Positions 1-6,557 of a DNA stretch of 14,854 nt are shown here, piece after piece. Numbering within the stretch: position 1 is the first letter of the stretch; each line of letters starts with the position of its first letter. The DNA lies in contig JAZLBZ010000037.1 of NCBI GenBank assembly GCA_045613945.1, positions 1-14,854 on the forward strand. The letters are read 5' to 3'. The position numbers and the translations under genes were made by a program. Below the pieces are notes generated by a model that was given only the letters and a program-made list of their open reading frames with translations, did no database searches and was not told where the DNA came from. Source of the stretch: HGM04593 sp045613945 (GTDB lineage: Bacteria; Bacteroidota; Bacteroidia; Bacteroidales; Bacteroidaceae).

Positions 1-1188
1 AAGGGTGTTATAACGGTTTGGGCGCTGCTTGGAATATGGTCGGTGGCGGCGCTGACATCACTTCCCGGGCTTGCTGTTTCGCCAATACTTGAGAAACTGG
101 CAACAATATTCCCCAAAGCGACCGACCTGGATTTGCAACTGCTGACCACCTTGCCTTCATTGCTTATAATACCTTTTATACTTTTTGCTGGTTACATAAG
201 CAACAGGATAGGGTATATAAAATTGCTATACATTGGGTTATGGATGTTCCTTTTAAGCGGTGCTTTATATTTTGTGGCGGGCACGATAGGGCAACTTATT
301 GCTGTTAGCGCGCTGTTGGGTGTGGGTGCGGGGATAATAATTCCCTTCTCCACCTCGCTGGTGTCGATGTTCTTCAGCGGCAAGGAGCGTACTAAACAGT
401 ATGGCTACGTGTCGGCAATAACAAACATCACTCTTGTTGTTGCAACGGCTGTTGCGGGATGGCTTGCCGATGTTGAGTGGCGCCTGCCGTTCCTGGTCTA
501 TCTGCTGCCGGTGGTGTCGATAGTGCTTGTGCCCGCAATCAAACGCAACGAGAAGAGTGTGGGAGTGCAAGGAGGCGGGGATAATGCGGTTGTGCAGAGT
601 GGGGGGAGTATTGAATATGTTCCTCTTGTAAAGTATATGCTCTACTACCTTTTCATAACATACCTTGTTATGGTTGTGAGCATTAATCTACCGTTTCTGC
701 TTGGCGAATATGGCTATGACAGTGGCGTGGCCGGCGTGGTGACATCGATATTCTTTCTTGCAATGATGTTGCCGGGGCTTTTCATAAACCGTCTGGTTGA
801 TATGTTCGGGCGCAGTATTCTCGTATGGGGAGTGTTGCTCATTGCATTGGGCTTGATTGATGTTTTCTACAACAGGTCGTTGTTATTTGTTATAATTGGT
901 TGTGTGGCAACGGGTTTCGGGTATGGTATGGCGCAACCTTATGTCTACGACAAGACATCGGCATTGGCGTCGCCGCAGCGTGTAACATACGCGCTTGCCC
1001 TGCTCATGTCAATGAATTATGTGGCAATAGTTATTGCTCCGTTCATTGTGGATTGGGCCCAGGATTTGCTGCACGTGAAAGGCGAGCGCTTTCCTTTTGC
1101 CTTCAATGCGGTGCTTGGTTTTGTAGCGGTGCTGGTTCTGGCATTGATGAATATACGTAATAAACGTAGAGAGAAGAGGTATGAATAA
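1..1188 (+). CDS. MFS transporter, 5'-truncated by window edge
   Basis: Inner-membrane permease of the major facilitator superfamily; the substrate cannot be told from sequence. The frame is open from base 1, so the true start lies to the left. An internal GTG at 43 could start translation, but the upstream codons (KGVITVWALLGIWS) continue a hydrophobic helix, so it is probably not the start. About 395 residues are visible. They comprise many hydrophobic segments, a loop between early helices containing GYISNRIGY (matching the MFS loop 2-3 signature G-x-x-x-D/N-R-x-G), and a central hydrophilic loop rich in Gly, Glu and Lys that separates the two six-helix halves. A second such motif, NRLVDMFGRS, follows in the C-terminal half. 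The protein ends in a basic tail. Its stop codon overlaps the start of the next transporter by 8 bases, so the two are almost certainly cotranscribed and translationally coupled. Family call is firm; substrate unknown. Confidence 0.9.
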   Translation, partial: KGVITVWALLGIWSVAALTSLPGLAVSPILEKLATIFPKATDLDLQLLTTLPSLLIIPFILFAGYISNRIGYIKLLYIGLWMFLLSGALYFVAGTIGQLIAVSALLGVGAGIIIPFSTSLVSMFFSGKERTKQYGYVSAITNITLVVATAVAGWLADVEWRLPFLVYLLPVVSIVLVPAIKRNEKSVGVQGGGDNAVVQSGGSIEYVPLVKYMLYYLFITYLVMVVSINLPFLLGEYGYDSGVAGVVTSIFFLAMMLPGLFINRLVDMFGRSILVWGVLLIALGLIDVFYNRSLLFVIIGCVATGFGYGMAQPYVYDKTSALASPQRVTYALALLMSMNYVAIVIAPFIVDWAQDLLHVKGERFPFAFNAVLGFVAVLVLALMNIRNKRREKRYE

Positions 1189-2092
1189 CTACACAAAAGG
1201 TTCTCTCTCGCTATTCACGGCGAGGGTGCTGAGCGGCTTGAACGTGAATGCAATGGGCTATCTGCTGCCGCTGTGGATAGCCCCTATCGGGTGTGTCACG
1301 TTGCGTCTGGTATTTGCAGCTGTGGTCTTCTGGATTGTGGGCATATTCGCAAAACCCGAGACTGTTGTACTAAAGGACAAGGTGAAGCTGATGCTGCTTG
1401 GTGGTGTGGGTATCTTCGGCTATATGTCGCTCTATGCGGTGAGCCTTAGCCACACCACGCCTGTGAGCTTTGCCATTTTCAATGCAATGCAGCCGCTTTG
1501 GGTTGTCATTGCCTCGGCAGTCATTTTCCATGACAGTATTGATGCGCGAAAGCTTATGGGCATTGCTGTGGGATTTGCAGGAGCAATGCTGTGCATACTT
1601 GCCGAACCTAACCGCTCTGTTGCCGATAATCCCTTGCTCGGAAATGTGTTATCCATTGCTGCTTCAATAATTTATGCCGTGTATCTTGTCTTTTCGGCAA
1701 GGATGGTGGGGCATCTTTCAAGGATGACAATTCTGCGTTACACGTTCTTGTCGGCAGCCGTGGTTGCCCTGCTGTTTACATGGATATTCGGTTTCTCGGC
1801 GCCGCTATTCGAAGGTGGCATCAAGACAAAACCATTGCTTGTGTTGGCATTTGTACTCATATTCCCCACGGTGATAACATATTTCCTCATCCCTGTCGGG
1901 CTTAAATACCTGAACAGTACTGTTGTGGCAATATATGGTTATGTTACGTTGATTGTGGCATCGGTGGTGTCGTTCATTACGGGAGTCGATAAGTTTGAAC
2001 CTGTGATTCTGCTGTCGTTGCTGTTCATTGGGCTGAGCATATATTTTGTTGGTGTCAACGAAAAGAAGAATGCTGCAGTAGGGAAGGAGTAA
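1181..2092 (+). CDS. EamA/DMT-superfamily transporter
   Basis: Inner-membrane transporter of the drug/metabolite transporter superfamily (EamA family), usually exporters of amino acids or other metabolites. The 303-residue product is of normal length. It shows about ten hydrophobic segments arranged as two repeated EamA halves: roughly residues 8-140, with a short loop containing the typical end-of-helix stretch YAVSLSHTTP near residue 85, and roughly 150-290. The stop codon of the preceding MFS gene lies inside its first codons (overlap 1181-1188), and the purine-rich AGAAGAGG just before the ATG can act as ribosome binding site. The pairing of an MFS and a DMT permease suggests a shared or related substrate, but nothing in the sequence identifies it. 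No T-rich hairpin follows; only a short GGAGTAACTCC palindrome spans the stop codon. Confidence 0.9.
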   Translation: MNNYTKGSLSLFTARVLSGLNVNAMGYLLPLWIAPIGCVTLRLVFAAVVFWIVGIFAKPETVVLKDKVKLMLLGGVGIFGYMSLYAVSLSHTTPVSFAIFNAMQPLWVVIASAVIFHDSIDARKLMGIAVGFAGAMLCILAEPNRSVADNPLLGNVLSIAASIIYAVYLVFSARMVGHLSRMTILRYTFLSAAVVALLFTWIFGFSAPLFEGGIKTKPLLVLAFVLIFPTVITYFLIPVGLKYLNSTVVAIYGYVTLIVASVVSFITGVDKFEPVILLSLLFIGLSIYFVGVNEKKNAAVGKE

Positions 2093-2112
2093 CTCCGTTA
2101 AAATGCCTTCTA

Positions 2113-2130
2113 TATATAGAATATATAGAA
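2113..2130. repeat. Perfect 9-bp tandem duplication TATATAGAA x2
   Basis: TATATAGAA occurs twice back to back, immediately upstream of the -7 element of the peptidase promoter and where the -33 region would be expected. Pure AT-rich tandem units can slip during replication, so copy number might vary between strains. Confidence 0.7.
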
Positions 2131-2139
2131 AATATTTAT

Positions 2140-2148
2140 TAATTTTGC
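2140..2148 (+). promoter_or_regulatory. Bacteroidetes -7 promoter element for the M6 peptidase gene
   Basis: TAATTTTGC matches the Bacteroidetes sigma-ABfr -7 consensus TAnnTTTGC at every fixed base. It lies about 40-50 bases before the likely peptidase start codon. No convincing TTTG -33 box is visible at the expected spacing; that position is occupied by an AT-rich 9-bp tandem duplication. This suggests the peptidase is transcribed independently of the transporters upstream. Confidence 0.65.
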
Positions 2149-2187
2149 ACAGATTGGGGTATAGGCCCTGTCTTAACTGTGAAATTA

Positions 2188-4713
2188 ATGAATATAAATA
2201 TGAAGAGATTCTTACTTTTTTTGGTTGCGGCTTTTGTGTTGGTGTCGGCGTTTGCTGCTCCTGCATATCGCAAGCCGTTTACAGTCAAGCAGTCCGATGG
2301 AACAGAACTGACTGTCATCCTCACCGGTGACGAGGCGCTTCACTACTATGTCACTGCCGATGGAATGCCTTTGGTTAAGGAGGCTAATGGCGATTACTGC
2401 TATGCTACATTCAGCGACGGTGCATTTGTGTCGACAAAATGCCTTGCACATAACGGCTCAGCCCGCAGTGCTGCCGAGAGAGAGGTGCTCTCGTCAATAG
2501 ATTTCTCTGCAATGAAGTCAAGCATTGCCAAATCAAGCAGCGCGCGTTCGGTGGCATACAAGGCTGCGGCTCAGAAGGCTGGTTCACAGATTGTCCCCGA
2601 GGGCGACGTGAACATTGCAGTGCTGTTGGTGCAGTTCAAGGATACCAAGTTTACATATACAAAGGAGGATTTCAATAATATCCTCAATACAAAGGATTAT
2701 GTATATGAAAACTCCATTGCAAACAGCATTGGTAGTGCGCGTGACTATTTTATGACGCAGTCCGACGGCAAATTTCGCCCGAATTTCATAGTAACCGACA
2801 TTGTTACATTGGACAACAATATGTCGTACTACGGCGGCAATGACTCTAACGGTGATGACAAGAAACCCACTTATATGGTTAAGGAGGGTATCCAAAAGGC
2901 TAACAATTCCGGTTTTGACTTCTCGCAGTGTGACAACAATGGCGATGGTGAGGTAGAGTTCATATACTGTATATATGCCGGCTATTCCGAGTCCTATGGT
3001 GCCGATGCCAACACCGTATGGCCACATCAGTGGCAGCTCAGCGCCCAAGTGGGCACTGTTACTGTCGATGGCGTGAAGTGCGATACATACGCCTGCAGTG
3101 GCGAGCTTGTATATAATGAGAGCTATGAATCGAAGATTGGCAAGACAATGGACGGTATCGGTCTCATCTGCCACGAGTTCTCACACTGTCTTGGCTTGCA
3201 CGATATCTATGATACAACATACGAAAGCGGTAACTGGGGTATGGACTACTGGGATGTTATGGATCAGGGTAACTATGCTGCCGAGGGTTATGTCCCTGTA
3301 GGCTATAGTGCATACCAGAGAGATTTTTGCGGCTGGAGAGAACTGGTTGAAATCAATTCGAAGGATGTATATTCGTTGCAGCCTCTTACACAGGGTGGCG
3401 TGGGCTACAAGGTAGTGAACGATGCGAACAAGAATGAGTATTATATTCTTGAGAACCGCAAACAAGAGGGTTGGGATAAATATCTGTTCGGTAGCGGTAT
3501 GCTTGTTATTCATGTTGATTATAATAAATATGCGTGGGACAATAATATCATCAATGCTACAAAGGACCATCCACGCTATACTTTGATTCCTGCAGACAAC
3601 GAGCTGCTTCCTTATGAAGAGAATAATTCAAAAGAATTTGTAGCCAGCCTAAAGGGTGATGTATGGCCGGGAACAAGTGGCAATACCGAACTGACAAACG
3701 CCTCAGTGCCTGCGGCAAAGGTGTATGCCGGAGGTTATATGAACAAGCCTATTACCAATATAAAGTATGAGAATGATATCATCTCGTTCAACTTTATGTA
3801 TGGCACTTTCTCGGGTATTCCAACAGTGCTTGAGGCCACCAATGTAACAAGCGATTCTTTTGTGGCCAATTGGGAGGCTGTTGAGGATGCTACCGAGTAT
3901 ATCGTTGAACTCTACAAGCAATCAAGTGCAACAAGTGGTGCCGGTGACAAGGAGGTGCTGCTTAGCGAGGATTTTATGAATTGTGCAGATGGTAACACAG
4001 CGTTGAACGAGGAGACTATTGACGACTATATGTCTTCAACAGGTTGGTTATGTGCTAATGTGTATAGTGAGAACGGTGTACTTCGCATTGGCTCGGCAAA
4101 GAATGGCGGCTGTGTATTGACCCCATGGCTTGAGGCTGCCGGCAGTGTGGTTACTACATTGGATGCTTCGCTTTATAACAGTGGTAAGGACAATGGCGTA
4201 GTTGTTACAGTTGAGTATTACGATGTCAACGAGGAGATAATTGCAAGCGAGGATTTTGATATAACAGTAGCAGGAAAGAAAATTTCGTCGGCCGCAGATG
4301 TTGATGGTGATTTTTATGTAGCTATATATACATACAATTCAACAGGATCGCCCCGCGCTAATATCGACAATCTTGACATCGCTCTGACGACTTCAATTAA
4401 GAGAGAACTTATATTGACAGGTACAACAACTGCTACAAGCTATGAGTTCAAGAATCTTGAAGAGGGTGCTGTTTACCTTTATAGAGTGAAGGCCTCAGAT
4501 GGCGAGGCTTCATCGCCTTTCTCTGATTATGTAGAGGTGGCGTTGTTGCCAACAGGTATTGATGAGGTTGTTGCCGATGGCGACTGGTGCGAGGTGTATA
4601 ACCTTGCCGGTGTAAAGGTTTACGGTGGTGACAAGGCTGGTATGCCGCAGTTTGCGAGTGGCGTATATGTCGTTGTGACTGCATCAGGAGCCCGCAAAGT
4701 GGTTGTTGAATAA
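2188..4713 (+). CDS. Secreted M6-family zinc metallopeptidase with FN3 and C-terminal sorting-like domain
   Basis: Exported metallopeptidase of the M6 (immune-inhibitor-A-like) type. Three in-frame starts are possible: GTG 2179, ATG 2188 and ATG 2200. The last gives a canonical signal peptide (MKRFLLFLVAAFVLVSAFA), and ATG 2188 only adds four residues. Residues below count from Met-2200 (837 aa). Residues 20-120 are a propeptide-like region. DNNGDGEVE (about 247-255) looks like a calcium loop. HEFSHCLGLHD (325-335) is the zinc motif HExxHxxGxxD, and WDVMDQG a little further on is the Met-turn. A fibronectin III fold begins near 539, is interrupted by about 150 residues resembling a jelly-roll domain, and resumes near 735-785. 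Residues 786-837 (GIDEV...VYNLAGVKV...GVYVV...KVVVE) resemble the C-terminal domains of type IX-secreted proteins. The product is probably cell-surface or extracellular. Substrate is unknown; digestion of host or dietary protein is only inference. Confidence 0.88.
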   Translation: MNINMKRFLLFLVAAFVLVSAFAAPAYRKPFTVKQSDGTELTVILTGDEALHYYVTADGMPLVKEANGDYCYATFSDGAFVSTKCLAHNGSARSAAEREVLSSIDFSAMKSSIAKSSSARSVAYKAAAQKAGSQIVPEGDVNIAVLLVQFKDTKFTYTKEDFNNILNTKDYVYENSIANSIGSARDYFMTQSDGKFRPNFIVTDIVTLDNNMSYYGGNDSNGDDKKPTYMVKEGIQKANNSGFDFSQCDNNGDGEVEFIYCIYAGYSESYGADANTVWPHQWQLSAQVGTVTVDGVKCDTYACSGELVYNESYESKIGKTMDGIGLICHEFSHCLGLHDIYDTTYESGNWGMDYWDVMDQGNYAAEGYVPVGYSAYQRDFCGWRELVEINSKDVYSLQPLTQGGVGYKVVNDANKNEYYILENRKQEGWDKYLFGSGMLVIHVDYNKYAWDNNIINATKDHPRYTLIPADNELLPYEENNSKEFVASLKGDVWPGTSGNTELTNASVPAAKVYAGGYMNKPITNIKYENDIISFNFMYGTFSGIPTVLEATNVTSDSFVANWEAVEDATEYIVELYKQSSATSGAGDKEVLLSEDFMNCADGNTALNEETIDDYMSSTGWLCANVYSENGVLRIGSAKNGGCVLTPWLEAAGSVVTTLDASLYNSGKDNGVVVTVEYYDVNEEIIASEDFDITVAGKKISSAADVDGDFYVAIYTYNSTGSPRANIDNLDIALTTSIKRELILTGTTTATSYEFKNLEEGAVYLYRVKASDGEASSPFSDYVEVALLPTGIDEVVADGDWCEVYNLAGVKVYGGDKAGMPQFASGVYVVVTASGARKVVVE

Positions 4714-4723
4714 AATGCTCTTA

Positions 4724-4749
4724 CCTCAGCGCTTCAAACGGCGCTGAGG
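4724..4749 (+). terminator. GC-rich hairpin after the peptidase gene
   Basis: CCTCAGCGC (4724-4732) pairs perfectly with GCGCTGAGG (4741-4749) across an 8-base loop, followed by ATTTTATA. It sits 10 bases after the stop codon and is the first of two consecutive hairpins; its U-tract is weak on its own. Confidence 0.6.
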
Positions 4750-4758
4750 ATTTTATAG

Positions 4759-4790
4759 GACCTGTTCCGTAATAGGGACAGGTCTTTTTT
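4759..4790 (+). terminator. Rho-independent terminator of the peptidase gene
   Basis: GACCTGTTCC (4759-4768) pairs with GGGACAGGTC (4775-4784), with one G-T wobble and a 6-base loop. It is directly followed by six T residues. Together with the hairpin just upstream it forms a double terminator. Confidence 0.85.
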
Positions 4791-4919
4791 CTTTATGTAG
4801 CAGTGGCTACATGTCGTGTGTAGCATTACTTGACGAATTTAAATGCTCTTGACGTACAAGCTTGCCATTTGATTACTACATGAAACAAATCATCATGAAA
4901 TAGCGTATAAAAGAGGGGT

Positions 4920-5054
4920 TTGCTTACCGGTACCCGACAGCTCTACTATTATACTTTCCAGGACTTGTTGCAGAGAGTTTGTAAATTTTATGACGAAAAA
5001 ATCTTCAATTGGGTAATAGACGGTGAATCTTCGTTTTTTGACCGCAATAATTGA
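4920..5054 (+). pseudogene. Possible remnant of a coding sequence (unrecognised)
   Basis: A 44-codon frame with no ATG start opens after a stop at 4908-4910 and ends at TGA 5052-5054; a TTG at 4920 is the only possible start. Its translation, beginning LTGTRQLYYYTFQDLLQ and containing KFYDEKIFNWVIDGES, has a protein-like mix of aromatic and charged residues, unlike the junk frames around it. No family could be recognised. It may be the decayed end of a lost gene or chance. Confidence 0.2.
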
Positions 5055-5277
5055 TATTTTTTCTACTTTGAGATTTTGTCTGGCGGTTTATTTTGTGTCT
5101 AATTCGCTGTTTGATAGAGTGTTACGTGATTTTTTGACCGCTGAGAATCCGATATTTGCAATTATCCCATAGTTTTACCGCATTTTCCTGATTTTTTACA
5201 CCATTTGTAGCTTGCATCCCTATTTTAGGGTGTTGTATATGGTTGAGATGCATATTTATTTGCTTTTTTAGTGGATG

Positions 5278-5321
5278 CAAATGTAAATAAAGGAAATTTA
5301 TGGTAAAACAAATGTAAATAA
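5278..5321. repeat. Direct repeat CAAATGTAAATAA, two copies
   Basis: CAAATGTAAATAA occurs at 5278-5290 and 5309-5321, 31 bases apart. Read on the minus strand each copy contains TACATTTG, which fits the Bacteroidetes -7 element TAnnTTTG, so the pair could be tandem leftward promoters or protein-binding sites. No clear -33 box accompanies the rightmost copy, and no gene lies to the left on the minus strand. Confidence 0.5.
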
Positions 5322-5755
5322 TAGGGTGGTGTGATTGTGTTCATAAAGCGTGTTTGTTTTTTGTAAATTCGGTATTGTATACAAATGTTTGCATGGATGT
5401 GACTTCTGTCAAGTGTTTGCTTCTTTGTTGTCAACAGCTGCTTATCAACACTGTTAATACCTATATGCAAAATATATACATATTGTTTTATGTGGTTATA
5501 ATCTATTGAAAATCAGTCGCTTTTTTGATATTTGTTAGCGCGTTTATTTTATGTTTATGCGCCTATTTATATGGTTCCGTAATAAAAGTGTATATTTGAT
5601 GTGGTATTTGTGTGCTATGTGTTGGAAAATCTGCATTTTATGGTGAATTATTAAAGTGTATTCTAACAGTGGTGGGGTTGCTGGCTTATGTGGGTGATGT
5701 GCGGATTGCATTACTTTCTTGTTAATTTAGAAAATGCTCTTGTCAATTTGTTTTG

Positions 5756-5780
5756 TTTACAAATGTTTTAACATTGTAAA
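5756..5780. promoter_or_regulatory. Imperfect palindrome, candidate operator upstream of the XRE gene
   Basis: TTTACAAATGTT (5756-5767) is followed after two bases by AACATTGTAAA (5770-5780). The arms are reverse complements except for one extra base. It lies about 55 bases upstream of the -7 element of the XRE gene. Its left arm carries the 12-base word TTACAAATGTTT, which recurs inverted at 5859-5870. A dimeric DNA-binding protein site is a reasonable inference. Confidence 0.4.
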
Positions 5781-5811
5781 TTGTTTGAGTGATGTTTTGA
5801 GTATTGAGTGA

Positions 5812-5843
5812 TTTGGTGGTTTTGTAATTTTGTAATATCTTTG
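5812..5843 (+). promoter_or_regulatory. Bacteroidetes promoter for the XRE regulator gene
   Basis: TTTG (5812-5815) and TATCTTTG (5836-5843) match the -33 and -7 elements (TTTG and TAnnTTTG) with 20 bases between them. This predicts a start of transcription near 5850 and a leader of about 35-40 bases before ATG 5887. Confidence 0.6.
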
Positions 5844-5858
5844 TGTTGATAATGCTTG

Positions 5859-5870
5859 AAACATTTGTAA
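5859..5870 (-). promoter_or_regulatory. Inverted copy of TTACAAATGTTT in the XRE gene leader
   Basis: AAACATTTGTAA is the exact reverse complement of the 12-base word at 5757-5768. It lies just downstream of the predicted transcription start and about 17 bases before the start codon, a position where a bound repressor would block transcription. This is a candidate operator half; the binding protein is unknown. Confidence 0.35.
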
Positions 5871-5886
5871 CACGTAAATATTGCAT

Positions 5887-6432
5887 ATGAATATGAATGA
5901 GCGCGAGAGAATAGAACTGCTAATGAAATGCTATGATTTGTCGCCGTCGCAGTTTGCCGAGAAAACAGGCATTCAGCGTGCGTCGGTGTCGCATATTATC
6001 AGTGGGCGCAACAAACCGAGCCTTGAGGTTATGCTAAAGATATACGATGCTTTCCCTGGTGTGGATATGAAGTGGCTGATGACGGGTGTTGGTGAAGTTC
6101 CAACGCGCCAGGCTGCACCGGAGTCTGTTGTCAATAACCTGCAGGAGTCATTGTTCCCCGAGAATGTATCTGCATCGCAGGTTGAAAGTTCTCTCTTTGC
6201 AGCTCCTGCAGAGCCTGTTGCCCCGTCACCGGTAGTTGAAGAACCGAAACCCCGTCGTTCTGCCGTGCAGCCTGTACGCGAGAAGGTTGTGAACGAGCCT
6301 CGCGCAAGGCGTCAGCAGAATAATCGCCTTGTACAGGCAGCAGCCTTGCTGCCCGAAAAGAAGATTAAGGAGATACGCATATATTACTGCGACGGCACGT
6401 ATGAGACACTTGTCCCTGAAAGGCTTGTTTAG
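5887..6432 (+). CDS. XRE-family helix-turn-helix DNA-binding protein
   Basis: Cytoplasmic DNA-binding protein, probably a transcriptional regulator. Translation probably starts at ATG 5887 or 5893 rather than the TTG at 5881, giving 179-181 residues. Residues about 5-60 form a Cro/C1-type helix-turn-helix: SPSQFAEKTGIQRASVSHI carries the two recognition helices, followed by SGRNKPSLEVMLKI, a classic XRE continuation. A hydrophilic linker rich in Pro, Val, Glu and Arg (about 75-145) follows. The protein ends in a short conserved-looking tail, KIKEIRIYYCDGTYETL, which resembles the beta-strand tails of other Bacteroidales XRE proteins and could mediate dimerisation or sensing. The gene is monocistronic, with its own promoter and a strong terminator. 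Repeated TTACAAATGTTT words around its promoter suggest autoregulation. The ligand and target genes are unknown; pyrK-pyrD immediately downstream is one candidate target. Confidence 0.87.
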   Translation: MNMNERERIELLMKCYDLSPSQFAEKTGIQRASVSHIISGRNKPSLEVMLKIYDAFPGVDMKWLMTGVGEVPTRQAAPESVVNNLQESLFPENVSASQVESSLFAAPAEPVAPSPVVEEPKPRRSAVQPVREKVVNEPRARRQQNNRLVQAAALLPEKKIKEIRIYYCDGTYETLVPERLV

Positions 6433-6439
6433 CCGGGTG

Positions 6440-6470
6440 AAAATGTTGGAGCATTCCAACATTTTTTTTA
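6440..6470 (+). terminator. Rho-independent terminator after the XRE gene
   Basis: AATGTTGGA (6442-6450) pairs perfectly with TCCAACATT (6455-6463) around a GCAT loop, followed by a run of T residues. It lies 9 bases after the stop codon, and the A residues before the left arm extend pairing with the T tract. Confidence 0.9.
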
Positions 6471-6474
6471 TTTG

Positions 6475-6507
6475 CTTGTGTGTGGAACAAAATTATGCTA
6501 TCTTCGC
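6475..6507 (+). promoter_or_regulatory. Probable promoter of pyrK-pyrD
   Basis: CTTG (6475-6478) lies 20 bases before TATCTTCGC (6499-6507), a one-mismatch version of the -7 consensus TAnnTTTGC. The predicted leader is about 45 bases and AT-rich, with no visible pyrimidine attenuator hairpin. Confidence 0.5.
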
Positions 6508-6557
6508 ACAAATAGATATTTAAAAACACATTATAAATAATATCCAACATTTTCGAT

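Larger units (their letters stand above)
4791..5811. other. Long AT-rich stretch without recognisable genes
   Basis: About 1 kb with no convincing coding region on either strand. Visible content: a set of alternative short hairpins at 4795-4824; an open but ATG-less frame at 4920-5054; a 12-base direct repeat TTTTTTGACCGC at 5034-5045 and 5130-5141; an 8-base inverted pair TTGCATCC / GGATGCAA at 5212-5219 and 5273-5280; a 13-base direct repeat CAAATGTAAATAA at 5278-5290 and 5309-5321; two DnaA-box-like words TTGTCAACA and TTATCAACA at 5428-5436 and 5442-5450; and an imperfect palindrome at 5756-5780. From about 5270 onward the plus strand is strongly enriched in T and G. An open frame on the minus strand (5225-5470) has no family resemblance and a random-looking composition. 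Possible roles are a decayed gene plus regulatory DNA, a small-RNA locus, or an origin-like region; none is proven. Confidence 0.6.

Noticed and set aside
1271..1279. TGTGGATAG and, at 7574-7582, CTATCCACA as DnaA boxes
   Set aside because: Single-mismatch words inside coding sequence, isolated, and explained by codon content; they serve as a measure of background.
2584..3174. 196-codon open frame antisense to the M6 peptidase
   Set aside because: It mirrors the codon structure of the strongly supported peptidase gene; it is a shadow frame with an unlikely composition.
5225..5470. 81-codon open frame on the minus strand in the gene-free region
   Set aside because: Composition looks random, no recognisable motif, no promoter or ribosome site that fits, and it overlaps direct repeats.
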